Below are positions 19,451 to 30,349 of a DNA stretch of 64,000 nucleotides, piece by piece. The stretch spans positions 1-64,000 of the forward strand of contig DATLGH010000019.1 in the NCBI GenBank assembly GCA_035540635.1. Reading direction: 5' to 3'. The DNA comes from Egibacteraceae bacterium (GTDB taxonomy: Bacteria; Actinomycetota; Nitriliruptoria; Euzebyales; Egibacteraceae). Position 1 is the first letter of the stretch. The number at the start of each line of letters is the position of its first letter. The position numbers and the translations under genes are program-made. The notes under the pieces are model-generated. The model worked only from the letters and a program-made list of their open reading frames with translations. It was not told the DNA's origin and ran no database searches.

Positions 19451-19876
19451 TCATCTCAGGCGCATGGGTGTGTGGAGGATGCCGTCGTCGACGTAGTCCG
19501 CGCCGTCGCGGGTGAACCCGAAGCCCTCGTACCAGGCGGCGATGCGTGTCTGGGCGGCGAGCACCACCGGGCGCGGCGCCTCGGCGAGTGCCGCCCGCAG
19601 CAGCGCCTCGGCCAGGCCGCGCCGGCGGGCCGCGGCGGCCGTGGCGACCCGTCCGATCCGGGTCGACCCGTCCGGCTCGGCGAGCACCCGCAGGCACGCG
19701 ACGACCCGCCCGTCCTCCTCCGCCCAGTGGTGGCGCGCGCCGGGCTCGAGGTCACGACCGTCGAGGTCGGGGTACGGGCACGCCTGCTCGACGACGAAGA
19801 CGTCGACCCGCAGGCGCAGCAGTCCGTAGAGGGTGAACGGGTCGAGGTCGGCGAAAGCGGCCGAGTGCAGGGCCAT
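19451..19876 (-). CDS. ElaA-like GNAT acetyltransferase
   Basis: 141-residue GNAT with the ElaA pattern: FTLYGLLRLRVDVFVVEQACPYPDLDGRD at the N-terminus (quoted here in part), then the acetyl-CoA loop RIGRVATAAAARRRGLAEALL and a C-terminal AAWYEGFGFTRDG. The acceptor is unknown. It starts 12 bases after ftsB and is inserted between ftsB and DUF501, which are usually adjacent. Confidence 0.8.
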   Translation of the reverse strand: MALHSAAFADLDPFTLYGLLRLRVDVFVVEQACPYPDLDGRDLEPGARHHWAEEDGRVVACLRVLAEPDGSTRIGRVATAAAARRRGLAEALLRAALAEAPRPVVLAAQTRIAAWYEGFGFTRDGADYVDDGILHTPMRLR

Positions 19877-19888
19877 TGCCGAGGCGTG

Positions 19889-21729
<1,841 letters not shown>

Positions 21730-22899
21730 TCAGCCCTCCGACGCCTCTGCGGCCTTGGCCGCCTCCCAGAGCGCCAGCCAGTCCGCCCGCGTCAGCTCCG
21801 ACAAGGGTCGTCCCGCACGGGCGACCGCAGCCTCGAAACGGGCCCGGAACCGCCGGGCGGCGCCGCGCAGCGCGGCCTCGGGGTCGATGTCGAGGCGGCG
21901 CGCAAGGCCGACGACGCTGAGGAGCAGGTCGCCGAGCTCCTCCACGCGCAACCCGGGCCGCTCGGCGGCGAGGAGCTCGTCGAGCTCGGCCCGCACCCGG
22001 TCCGCGGCGTCCGCGTCGTGTTCCCAGTCGAAGCCGAGCCGAGCGGCGCGGGACTGCAGCTTCGTCGCGTAGCCGAGGGCGGGCTGTGCCGCGACGACGC
22101 CGTCGAACACGCCCTCCCGCTCGGGCTTCTCCGCCGCCTTCAGCTCCTCCCAGCTGGCCATGACGGAACGCGCGGTCCCCTCCCCGGCGCCACGTGCGTC
22201 ACCGAACACGTGGGGGTGGCGGCGCACGAGCTTGGCGGCGATTCCGCCCGCGACGTCGTCGATCGTGAAGCGCCGGTCGGGGTCGTCGGCCTGCTCCGCG
22301 AGCTGGGCGTGGAAGACCACCTGGAGGAGCACGTCGCCGAGCTCCTCGCGCAGGGCCGCCACGTCGCCGGCAGCGACGGCCTCGGCGAGCTCGTACACCT
22401 CCTCGACGGCGTAGCGGAGGAGGCTGTCGTGGGTCTGCTCGCGATCCCAGGGGCATCCGTCAGGGGCGAGCAGACGCTCCTGGACGCGCACGAGGTCGAG
22501 GAGGCGGGCGCCCTTGGGCACCAGCATGAAGTACACCATCTCGACCTCGACCCCGCGGCGGGCGGCCTCCATGCCCAGGGCGCGGGTGAACGGCTCGCTG
22601 TCGTCGGGGCCGAACAGGTAGGTGACCTCGCCGTGCGCCTCGGCGACCTCCACGACGCGCTCGGCCTGCCGCTTGCGGGCGGGGCTCATGCCCGACAGCA
22701 GGTCGGTGCGCCCCAGCGCGGCGGAGCCCTCGGGAGGGACCGTCTCGTAGCGCAGGTCAGCCAGGGCGAGGTGCGCGACGAACGGGTGGTCCTCGGAGCC
22801 GACGACGACGAGGTCGCTCGACATCAGCGCCGACCAGCCGTGCATCGGCAGCAGTCCCGGCAGCTGGTCGCACGTGTCGACGAGGACGAGCCGGGCCAT
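21730..22899 (-). CDS. mazG: MazG-type nucleoside triphosphate pyrophosphohydrolase
   Basis: 389 residues. An N-terminal ~130-residue portion without clear motif is followed by two MazG helical repeats: LLAPDGCPWDREQTHDSLLRYAVEEVYELAEAV (quoted in part), EELGDVLLQVVFHAQ, and a second LRVEELGDLLLSVVGLAR. The EExxE/ExxD metal motifs are present. MazG hydrolyses NTPs to NMP and pyrophosphate and cleans damaged nucleotides. It starts 8 bases after the PPIase gene and precedes eno, a conserved actinobacterial order (mfd-mazG-eno). Confidence 0.9.
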   Translation of the reverse strand: MARLVLVDTCDQLPGLLPMHGWSALMSSDLVVVGSEDHPFVAHLALADLRYETVPPEGSAALGRTDLLSGMSPARKRQAERVVEVAEAHGEVTYLFGPDDSEPFTRALGMEAARRGVEVEMVYFMLVPKGARLLDLVRVQERLLAPDGCPWDREQTHDSLLRYAVEEVYELAEAVAAGDVAALREELGDVLLQVVFHAQLAEQADDPDRRFTIDDVAGGIAAKLVRRHPHVFGDARGAGEGTARSVMASWEELKAAEKPEREGVFDGVVAAQPALGYATKLQSRAARLGFDWEHDADAADRVRAELDELLAAERPGLRVEELGDLLLSVVGLARRLDIDPEAALRGAARRFRARFEAAVARAGRPLSELTRADWLALWEAAKAAEASEG

Positions 22900-22907
22900 G
22901 CCGGCGC

Positions 22908-23999
22908 CTACGACTCCGCTGCGTCGGGTTCCGGCGGGCTGCGCGGCGAGGTCGGCGACCCGCCGTCCTCCGCCTCCTCCCCCTCCTCCTCGCCGAGGGC
23001 GTCAGCGGGCACGACGCGCCCCGCTTCGGCGTCCCACTCGCCGAAGCGGGGGTTCACCGTCACCTCCGCCTGCGCGCTACGCTCGTCGAGCCACTCCTGG
23101 AGCAGCTGCCCCCGCTCGCCCTCGAGCAGCTGGGCGACGATCTCCTCCTCGACGTCCTCGAGCGGCGGGCCGGGGTCGATCTCGGTGACCTCGATGACGT
23201 GGAAGCCGAACTGCGTCTGGACGGGGCCGACGATCTGGCCCTCCTCCGCGGAGAAGACGGCGTCGGCGAACTCGGGGACCATGTCGCCGCGCCCGAACTG
23301 GCCGAGGTCCCCGGCGTTCTGCGCGGCGCTCGGGTCGGTGGACAGCTCTTGCGCGAGCGCCCCGAAGTCCTCGCCGGCCTCGAGGCGGGCGAGCACCTGC
23401 TGCGCCTGCTCCTCGGTCTCCACGAGGATGTGGCGCGCCGAGGCGGTGCCGTAGCTGCGCTCGTACTCCTCGGCCACCTGCTCGTCGTCGACGTCGACAT
23501 CGGCCGTCAGGGCCTCCGCGACGAGGTCCTGCATGGCGAGGTCGCGCAGCTGGCTGTCGACCGTCTCCTCGGTGAGGTTGTTCGTCTCGATGATCTCGGC
23601 GAAGGCGTCCTCGCCGCCGACCTCCTCGATGATCCCCTCGCGCTTGGCCTCGACGTCCTCGTCGGTGAGCTCCACGCCGAGGTCCGCGGCCCCCTGGTGC
23701 AGCAGGCGTGAGCGGATGAGGCCTGTGAGGATCTCCGCCTGCACCTGCTGCTCGAACGCTCCAGAGTCGTCGCCGGCGAGCTGCTCGGCGAACTGGGGGT
23801 TCTCGCTGACGGCGTCGTAGCGGTCGCGCACCTCCGCGATGGCGATCTCCTCGCCGTTGACCGTCGCGGCGACGTCCGGGCCGGCGGCGCCCTCCGGCCC
23901 GCAGGCGGCGACGAGCGCGGCGAGGGCGACGAGCGCAAACAGACGCAGGCGGCAAGAACTCACGATGTCAGTAGTACGCACTGGGAGAGGACCGTCCAT
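22908..23999 (-). CDS. Parvulin-type peptidyl-prolyl isomerase lipoprotein (SurA/PrsA-like)
   Basis: About 363 residues. A lipoprotein signal (LRLFALVALAALVAACGP, lipobox LVAAC) places it on the outer face of the membrane. A SurA-N-type helical domain follows, then a rotamase domain with SARHILVETEEQAQQVLARL, AQELSTDPSAAQNAGDLGQF and FGFHVIEVTE, standard parvulin motifs. The C-terminus is acidic and disordered. It probably assists folding of exported proteins. ATG 23999 is used; GTG 23963 immediately before the signal helix is an alternative, and neither has a Shine-Dalgarno. Confidence 0.85.
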   Translation of the reverse strand: MDGPLPVRTTDIVSSCRLRLFALVALAALVAACGPEGAAGPDVAATVNGEEIAIAEVRDRYDAVSENPQFAEQLAGDDSGAFEQQVQAEILTGLIRSRLLHQGAADLGVELTDEDVEAKREGIIEEVGGEDAFAEIIETNNLTEETVDSQLRDLAMQDLVAEALTADVDVDDEQVAEEYERSYGTASARHILVETEEQAQQVLARLEAGEDFGALAQELSTDPSAAQNAGDLGQFGRGDMVPEFADAVFSAEEGQIVGPVQTQFGFHVIEVTEIDPGPPLEDVEEEIVAQLLEGERGQLLQEWLDERSAQAEVTVNPRFGEWDAEAGRVVPADALGEEEGEEAEDGGSPTSPRSPPEPDAAES

Positions 24000-24029
24000 G
24001 TCGAAAGGGGGGAGCCGAGCCAGTGTACG

Positions 24030-27000
24030 TCAGCGCCGCGGGGGCGACATGACGGCTTTGAGCTGTCGGGCGACGGCCCCGACGAGGTCGCCCGACCGGG
24101 CGAGGGGCAGCTCGAGCGCGCCCGCCGTGGCGTTGTAGACCGCGCCTCGGTGCTCGCGAGCCAGGCGCACCTCCTGCCAGTCAGCGAGCTGCACCGGCGA
24201 GATCCGCACCGTGCGCCGGGGCGTCGTCGTGACGTCGGTGATGCCCCAGCGTCGGACCGCGGCGCGCAGCGCCGCCACCGCGAGCAGCCGCTCGGCGGGT
24301 GGCGGCAGCGGCCCGTAGCGGTCGGTGAGCTCGGCGCGCACAGCCTTCACCCCCGCGGCGTCGCGCACGGATGCGATCTTGCGGTAGGCGTCGAGGCGCA
24401 GCGACTCGTCGGCGATGTAGTCGCGGGGCAGGTGCGCGTCGACGGGCAGGTCGATGGCGACCTCGGGCTCCGGCTCGACCGGCTTGCCCCCCTGGCGCAG
24501 CTCGGTGACGGCCTCCTTCATGAGCCGGGCGTACTCCTCGAACCCGACGGCCGCGACGTGACCGGACTGATCGGCGCCGACGACGCTGCCCGCCCCGCGG
24601 ATCTCGAGGTCGCGCAGCGCGATCGAGAGGCCTGCGCCCAGTCCCGTGACGGTAGAGATCGTCTCGAGGCGCCGGTGCGCCTCCTCGGTCATCGCCCGGT
24701 GCTCGGGGAAGAAGAAGTAGGCGTAGCCGCGGTCGCCGGCACGACCGATGCGCCCACGAAGCTGGTGCAGCTGCGCGAGCCCGAGCAGGTCGGCGCGCTC
24801 GACCACGAGGGTGTTCGCGTTCGCCACGTCAAGACCCGACTCGATGATCGTCGTACAGACGAGCACGTCGAACTCGCGCTGCCAGAAGCGCACCATGACC
24901 CGCTCGAGGGTGGACTCCTCCATCTGCCCGTTAGCGACCTCGACGCGGGCGCCCGGGACGAGCTCGCGGACGCGCTGGGCGGCGGCGTCGATCGTGGCCA
25001 CCTGGTTGTGGACCCAGAAGACCTGGCCTTCCCGCAGCAGCTCCCGGCGCACCGCGAGCGCGGCCAGCGACTCGTCCCACTCGCCCACCTGGGTCACGAC
25101 GGGCTGGCGCTCCTCGGGGGGCGTGTCGATCGTGGAGAGGTCACGGATGCCCGTGACGGCCATCTCCATGGTGCGCGGGATGGGGGTCGCGGTCATCGTG
25201 AGCACGTCCACGCTCGTGCGCAGGGCCTTGAGCTTCTCCTTGTGGCCGACGCCGAAGCGCTGCTCCTCGTCGACGATGACGAGGCCGAGGTTCTTGAAAG
25301 CGACGTCGGCGCCGAGCAGGCGGTGTGTGCCGATCACGAGGTCGACCGTTCCGGCGGCGAGGCCGTCGAGCACCGCCTTCTGCTCCCGCGCGGTCTGGAA
25401 GCGCGACAGAACGGTGACGTTGACGGGGAAGCCGGCGAAGCGCTCCGTGAACGTCTCACCGTGCTGCTGCGCGAGCAGCGTCGTCGGCACGAGCACCGCC
25501 ACCTGCCTGCCGTCGAACACCGCTTTGGCCGCCGCCCGCACGGCGATCTCCGTCTTGCCGAAGCCGACGTCGCCGCAGATCAGGCGGTCCATCGGCAGCG
25601 GCGCCTCCATGTCCTGCTTGACCTCGTCGATGGCAGCGAGCTGATCGGGTGTCTCCTCGTGGGGGAACGCCTGCTCGAGCTCGGTCTGCCAGCCCGTGTC
25701 GAGGCTGAACGCGTGGCCCTCGGCGTGCATGCGCGCCGAGTAGAGGCGGATGAGCTCCGCGGCCATCTCGGTCACGGCTTTCTTGACCTTGCCGCGGGCG
25801 CGCTGCCAGTCTCCGCCGCCGAGCCGCATGACCCGGGGCTGCTCGCCGCCGACGTACTTCGTGATCGCGTCGACCTGGTCGGTCGGGACGAACAGCCGAT
25901 CGCCGTCGGCGTAGGACAGCACGACGTAGTCGCGGGTCACCGACCCGGCGGTCCCTCCCCCGACGAGGGTGGTCGGGCCACGTAGCTCACGCGTCACCAT
26001 GCCGACGTAGCGGCCGACGCCGTGGGTGCTGTGGACGACGTAGTCACCCTCGGCGAGGTCGAGCACGGCCTCCCCCGCCGCCCGCCTGCTCGGCAGCCGA
26101 CGGCCGGCGCGGGCGTGGCGGGGGCCGAAGAGATCCCACTCGCCGAGGACCGCGACGCCGAGGTCGGCGGCGAGGAACCCCTCCCGCAGAGGCGACTCGA
26201 CGATGGCGACCCTGCCGCCGCCGGGGCGGGGAGCGGCCGGCTCGACCGGCGCGGCGACACCCTCCTCGCGGAGCACCTCCGCCAGGCGCAGCGCCGGGCC
26301 GTGGCCGGCGGTGGTGAGCACGACGGTCAGCCCGTCGGCGGACAGGCGACGGGCCTGGGTCGCGGCTGCGGCGATGTCTCCGCGAAACGTGTCCCACCCG
26401 CGCCCGGCGACATCGGCCTGCCCACCGAACGCGGAGAGCTCCCACAGCGGGCCCCGCACCCGGGCGCGCACGGTGTCCCACGCGGCGAAGCCCACCGCGT
26501 CGTCGGTGCCTGGCAGCACGCCGCCCTCCCCGTCGGCGGTGCCCCAGCCGGCGAGGAGCAGGGCCGCGGCCTGCTCCCGCAGCTCCGCCGCCCGGTCCGC
26601 GAGCCGGCGCGGGTCCACCACGGCCACACCGGCCTCGGGAGGCAGGAAGTCGGGCAGGTAGGCGGGCGCCGGGTGGATGGCCGTGACGAGGGACTCCATG
26701 CCCTCGAACGCCACCCCGTCGGCGAGCAGGCCGAGCGGCTCGGCGAGGGTGGGCAGGCGCTGCGCGAGCAGCCGGGCGGTGCCGGCCGTCTCCGCGTCGA
26801 GCACGAGCTCGCGGGCGGCGTCGACGGCGACCTCGTCGAGCGGCGCGAGGCTGCGCTGGTCGGCGGCGGAGAACGCGCGGATCGAGTCGATGTCGTCGCC
26901 CCAGAACTCCACCCGCACCGGGTGGTCGGCCGCTGACGGGAACACGTCGACGATGCCCCCGCGGACCGCGAACTCACCACGGCGCTCGACGAGCGGTGTG

Positions 27001-27521
27001 CGGACGTAGCCGAGGGCCGCGAGGGACTCGACGAGCCCGTCGAGACCGCCGGCGAAGCCCGGTCGCAGGCGGATCGGCTCCCGCTCCGCCAGGCGGGGGT
27101 CCATCGGCTGGAGTAGCGCCCGGACGGGCGCGACGACCGCACGGAGGTCCGCCGCCTGCTCGCCGTCGGCGAGGCTGCTCGACGGCTCGGGTTTGCGGAG
27201 GCGGTCGAGGACGCGCAGCCGCTGGCCGACGGTGGCGGCCTGGGGGGACAGACGCTCGTGCGGCAGCGTCTCCCAGGCGGGGAAGTGGGCGACGGCGCCC
27301 TCGCCGAGGAAGGCGGCGAGGTCGTCGCAGACCGCCTCGGCGTCGCGCTCGTTCGGCACGACGACGAGGAGCGGGCCGGTCCGCTCGGCGAGCAGCGCGA
27401 GCGTGTAGGCGCGCAGCGCCGGCCCGACGCGCAGCTCACCGGGGTGCTCGAGGAGCTCGGTGAGCTGGGTCCGTCCGGGTGCGAGGAGGGCAGCGAGCGG
27501 CGCCGCAGGGGATCCGGCCAT
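24030..27521 (-). CDS. mfd: Transcription-repair coupling factor
   Basis: 1163 residues. N-terminal UvrB-like module (HFPAWETLPHERLSPQ, RGGIVDVFP), RNA-polymerase-interacting domain near residue 490 (DYVVHSTHGVGRYVGM), then the RecG-like translocase with Walker A ICGDVGFGKTE and Walker B VIVDEEQRFGVGHKEK, the TATPIPRT motif III, and a C-terminal TRCF domain. It removes stalled RNA polymerase and recruits UvrA. Full length for the family. It begins the mfd-PPIase-mazG-eno-ftsB run. Confidence 0.95.
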   Translation of the reverse strand: MAGSPAAPLAALLAPGRTQLTELLEHPGELRVGPALRAYTLALLAERTGPLLVVVPNERDAEAVCDDLAAFLGEGAVAHFPAWETLPHERLSPQAATVGQRLRVLDRLRKPEPSSSLADGEQAADLRAVVAPVRALLQPMDPRLAEREPIRLRPGFAGGLDGLVESLAALGYVRTPLVERRGEFAVRGGIVDVFPSAADHPVRVEFWGDDIDSIRAFSAADQRSLAPLDEVAVDAARELVLDAETAGTARLLAQRLPTLAEPLGLLADGVAFEGMESLVTAIHPAPAYLPDFLPPEAGVAVVDPRRLADRAAELREQAAALLLAGWGTADGEGGVLPGTDDAVGFAAWDTVRARVRGPLWELSAFGGQADVAGRGWDTFRGDIAAAATQARRLSADGLTVVLTTAGHGPALRLAEVLREEGVAAPVEPAAPRPGGGRVAIVESPLREGFLAADLGVAVLGEWDLFGPRHARAGRRLPSRRAAGEAVLDLAEGDYVVHSTHGVGRYVGMVTRELRGPTTLVGGGTAGSVTRDYVVLSYADGDRLFVPTDQVDAITKYVGGEQPRVMRLGGGDWQRARGKVKKAVTEMAAELIRLYSARMHAEGHAFSLDTGWQTELEQAFPHEETPDQLAAIDEVKQDMEAPLPMDRLICGDVGFGKTEIAVRAAAKAVFDGRQVAVLVPTTLLAQQHGETFTERFAGFPVNVTVLSRFQTAREQKAVLDGLAAGTVDLVIGTHRLLGADVAFKNLGLVIVDEEQRFGVGHKEKLKALRTSVDVLTMTATPIPRTMEMAVTGIRDLSTIDTPPEERQPVVTQVGEWDESLAALAVRRELLREGQVFWVHNQVATIDAAAQRVRELVPGARVEVANGQMEESTLERVMVRFWQREFDVLVCTTIIESGLDVANANTLVVERADLLGLAQLHQLRGRIGRAGDRGYAYFFFPEHRAMTEEAHRRLETISTVTGLGAGLSIALRDLEIRGAGSVVGADQSGHVAAVGFEEYARLMKEAVTELRQGGKPVEPEPEVAIDLPVDAHLPRDYIADESLRLDAYRKIASVRDAAGVKAVRAELTDRYGPLPPPAERLLAVAALRAAVRRWGITDVTTTPRRTVRISPVQLADWQEVRLAREHRGAVYNATAGALELPLARSGDLVGAVARQLKAVMSPPRR

Positions 27522-27593
27522 GGTCGAGAGCCATGGTGACGTGGCCGGTCCCGTGAGGCAAGCTCCCGCGGTGGGCGCCGGCAGCCGATCTCT

Positions 27594-27983
27594 TTAGCGA
27601 CCCGATCCGGCGAGGACGCGCGCGACGAGCAGGGAGCTCACGGCGACGAGGGCGAACCCGCCCGCGGCCAGCCACCACCAGACGACGCTCTCCTGGCTCA
27701 CGGCGAGCCAGGACCAGAGGGCCGTGACCACGACCGAGCCGGCGAGGCCGAGGAGCATCGCCGCGATCAGCGGCGCGCTCAGCGCCGGCCGTGCCGGCAG
27801 GGTGACGACGACCGGCTCACGGCGGGCGTGAGGCTGCGGGCGACCCGCGGCGATGGTGGTCGTCGCGGCCTGGTGGGGCGCGGTTCTCGGGCGCGTGCGC
27901 TCGACGTGGCGCCTCGCGTCGTCGGCGTAGGCGTGAAGGAGATCGTCGGGGATGAAGCTCGGGAGCTCGGCGGGCAGGGACAT
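27594..27983 (-). CDS. 129-aa membrane protein of unknown function
   Basis: Not recognised. A soluble N-terminus of ~65 residues (FIPDDLLHAYADDARRHVERTRPR) is followed by two hydrophobic helices at about 72-92 and 100-122. ATG 27983 has GAGGAGG six bases upstream, so the gene is real. It sits 49 bases after nasA and 72 bases before mfd on the same strand, and could be part of either transcript. Confidence 0.6.
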   Translation of the reverse strand: MSLPAELPSFIPDDLLHAYADDARRHVERTRPRTAPHQAATTTIAAGRPQPHARREPVVVTLPARPALSAPLIAAMLLGLAGSVVVTALWSWLAVSQESVVWWWLAAGGFALVAVSSLLVARVLAGSGR

Positions 27984-28032
27984 GGCTGCCTCCTCGGCTG
28001 GGCTGGCGGACGGGCGCCAGCGGCGATTGCGG

Positions 28033-30162
28033 TCAGGCGGGATTCGGTGCCACCGCGTCCTCGGACGGGTCGCAGACGCGATCCGTGTCCGGCGCGGCCG
28101 GCGTCAGGCCGGCCGGGTCCAGCGCCACCGGCGTGTGCTTCATGCCGGCGATGCGGCTCGTCGGGTCGAGGGCGTCGCTCGTGAGGTCGTTGATCCCGGG
28201 CCAGTGGTAGCCCACGAACAGCGTGTCGCGCCGCAGGTGGGGGTTGGGGGCCCAGGACAGCTCCACGGCGCCCTGGCGGGACGCGACGCGCGCGTGTGCG
28301 CCCTCGACGAGCCCGACGGCGGCGGCCGTCTGCGGATGCACCTCGAGCACCGGCCCCGGCGTCTTGCGGACGAGGTCGGGGATGCGCCGCGTCTGGTTGC
28401 CCGACAGGTAGTGGTCGCGCACCCGCCCGGTGGCGAGCACGAGCGGGTAGGCGCCGCCGGCCGGCACGGTGGGCCCGGTGGGCTCGATGGGCGTGAACCG
28501 CGCTCGCCCGTCGGGGTGGGCGAACCGGTCGAGGTGCAGCCGGGGCGTTCCCTCCGGCCGGTGGCGCGGGGCGGGCCAGAAGATGCCGCCGCGGTCCCGC
28601 AGCGCCTCCCAGTCCAGGCCGGAGTAGTCGGCGGGGCCTCCCTCGCTCACCCGGCACAGCTCCGCGAACACCTCCCGGCCGGTGTGGAAGTCGAAGTGGT
28701 GCCGCACGCCGAACCGGTGCGCCAGCCCGCGGAGCACGTCGAGGTCGCCGCGCACCGCCTGGGGGGGCACCGCCTGGTCCACCCGCACGACGCGCCCGTC
28801 GGTGGTCGTGATCGTCCCCTCGTCCTCGGCGAACGTCGAACCGGGCAGCACGACGGTGGCGTGGCGGCAGGTCTCGGAGAAGAACGGGTCGACGACGACG
28901 AGGTGCTCGAGCGCGTCGAGCGCGGCCCGCACCGCCCCCGAACGCGGTCCCGACACCGCAGGGTTGGTGGACAGCACGAGCGCCCCGGCAACCTCACCGC
29001 GCCGCGCGGCGGCGAGGATCTCGACGTAGGTCAGGCCCCGTCCGGGCAGCTCGCCGGGGTGCACGCCCCACCGCGCCGCGACGACCGCCCGGTCGGCGGG
29101 GTCGTCGATCGTGCGGTAGCCCGGCAGCTGGTCGCAGCGCTGCCCGTGCTCACGGGCGCCCTGGCCGTTGCGCTGCCCGGTGAGGGTGACGATCCCCGAG
29201 CCCCGCCGCCCCGCGTGACCCGCCGCCAGCGCGAGGTTGATCCAGGCGAGGACGTTCGCCGTCCCGGTGACCTGCTGCTCGCAGCCGCGCGCGTGCAGGA
29301 GCAGCGCCCGCTCACTGCGGCCGAGCAGGCGCGCGAGCGCGCTGATGCCGGCTGCGGGCACGCCGGTGACGGCGGCGGTGCGCGCGAGCGTCCACGGCTC
29401 GGCGGCCCGCCGGGCCTCGCCGTAGCCGACGGTGCGGTCGGCGACGAACGCGTCGTCGACGAGGCCTAGGACGTCGAGCTCGCGCAGCAGCCCCGTGGCG
29501 AGCGCGGCGTCGGTTCCCGGACGCAGCGCGAGATGGAGGTCACCGTCGCGCACGAGCGTGCCACCGCGCGGGTCGACGACGGCCACGCGTGCGCCCCGCC
29601 GCCGCGCCCGCTGCAGGTGCGGCATGAACAGCGGGTAGGCGTCGGGCAGGTTCGCACCGATCACGACGACCGCGTCGGCGTCGGCGACGTCGGTCAGGGG
29701 GGTCATCGCCCGGTCGAGGCCGAACGCGCGCACCGCCGCCGCGCCCGCCGAGGACATGCAGAGCCGTCCGTTGGGGTCGACGTGCGGCGTGCGCAGGGCC
29801 AGGCGCGCGAACTTGCCGACGAGGTAGGCCTTCTCGTTCGTGAGCGAGGCGCCGGTGAGCACGGCGTTCGCCGCGTCGCCCCGGCGCTCGCGAATCCGCA
29901 GGAAGCCGGTCGCGGCCACGTCGAGCGCCTCGTCCCAGCCGACCTCGACGAAGCGGTCCCCCCGGCGCACGCGCGGCAGCCGCAGCCGTTCGGGGTGGTG
30001 GACCTGCTGCCAGGCCGTGACGCCTTTCGCGCACAGGCCCCCGGACGAGAACGGTGACTGCCGCCACTTCGCGTAGCCGGTGACCGTCTGTCCGCGCGTC
30101 ACGAGCTTCAGCCCGCAGTTGAGCGAGCAATAGGGGCAGTGGGTCGTGGTCTCCTTCTCCAT
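28033..30162 (-). CDS. nasA: Assimilatory nitrate reductase catalytic subunit
   Basis: 709-residue Mo-bisMGD oxidoreductase reducing nitrate to nitrite in the cytoplasm. The N-terminal [4Fe-4S] motif uses C9, C12, C16 and C44 (HCPYCSLNCG ... LCAKG). Molybdopterin-binding segments follow (GASLTNEKAYLVGKFAR, SSAGAAAVRAFG), and the C-terminal dinucleotide-binding domain contains LATGRVRDHYLSGNQTRR. No extra C-terminal [2Fe-2S] domain is present. The ATG at 30162 is where family similarity begins. It diverges from narK, and nitrite, Rieske and regulatory genes lie on the other side. No FAD-linked reductase subunit is encoded here, so ferredoxin is a likely donor. Confidence 0.88.
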   Translation of the reverse strand: MEKETTTHCPYCSLNCGLKLVTRGQTVTGYAKWRQSPFSSGGLCAKGVTAWQQVHHPERLRLPRVRRGDRFVEVGWDEALDVAATGFLRIRERRGDAANAVLTGASLTNEKAYLVGKFARLALRTPHVDPNGRLCMSSAGAAAVRAFGLDRAMTPLTDVADADAVVVIGANLPDAYPLFMPHLQRARRRGARVAVVDPRGGTLVRDGDLHLALRPGTDAALATGLLRELDVLGLVDDAFVADRTVGYGEARRAAEPWTLARTAAVTGVPAAGISALARLLGRSERALLLHARGCEQQVTGTANVLAWINLALAAGHAGRRGSGIVTLTGQRNGQGAREHGQRCDQLPGYRTIDDPADRAVVAARWGVHPGELPGRGLTYVEILAAARRGEVAGALVLSTNPAVSGPRSGAVRAALDALEHLVVVDPFFSETCRHATVVLPGSTFAEDEGTITTTDGRVVRVDQAVPPQAVRGDLDVLRGLAHRFGVRHHFDFHTGREVFAELCRVSEGGPADYSGLDWEALRDRGGIFWPAPRHRPEGTPRLHLDRFAHPDGRARFTPIEPTGPTVPAGGAYPLVLATGRVRDHYLSGNQTRRIPDLVRKTPGPVLEVHPQTAAAVGLVEGAHARVASRQGAVELSWAPNPHLRRDTLFVGYHWPGINDLTSDALDPTSRIAGMKHTPVALDPAGLTPAAPDTDRVCDPSEDAVAPNPA

Positions 30163-30297
30163 CGCCGGGCACGGTAGGCAGAGGGCGTTTCGCGCGGGTT
30201 GGTCGAACGTGTCGGCGCGGTGAACGCTGCGTCGCGCGGGGACCCGACCGGGTTTTCGTCGTGCCGTCATCTCGGCGTAGCGGTGCGCGAACACGCA

Positions 30298-30336
30298 GGG
30301 CGCACGGTGGCGGCACCATCCCCGAACCGTGCGCCC
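30298..30336 (+). promoter_or_regulatory. 11-bp inverted repeat in the narK upstream region
   Basis: GGGCGCACGGT (30298-30308) and its exact complement ACCGTGCGCCC (30326-30336) flank 17 bases. The right arm ends four bases before the GGAGG ribosome-binding site of narK. It may be a regulator operator (for example for NnaR), or an RNA hairpin controlling translation. No U-tract follows, so it does not look like an intrinsic terminator. Confidence 0.5.
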
Positions 30337-30349
30337 CCCGGAGGTCACG

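Noticed and set aside
24150-25985. A 611-codon open frame opposite mfd
   Set aside because: Antisense shadow of conserved Mfd helicase motifs; no motif or ribosome-binding site of its own.
30163-30349. GlnR box between nasA and narK
   Set aside because: Only one clean GAAAC half-site (30187-30191) with an imperfect CCAAC partner; far weaker than the glnB site.
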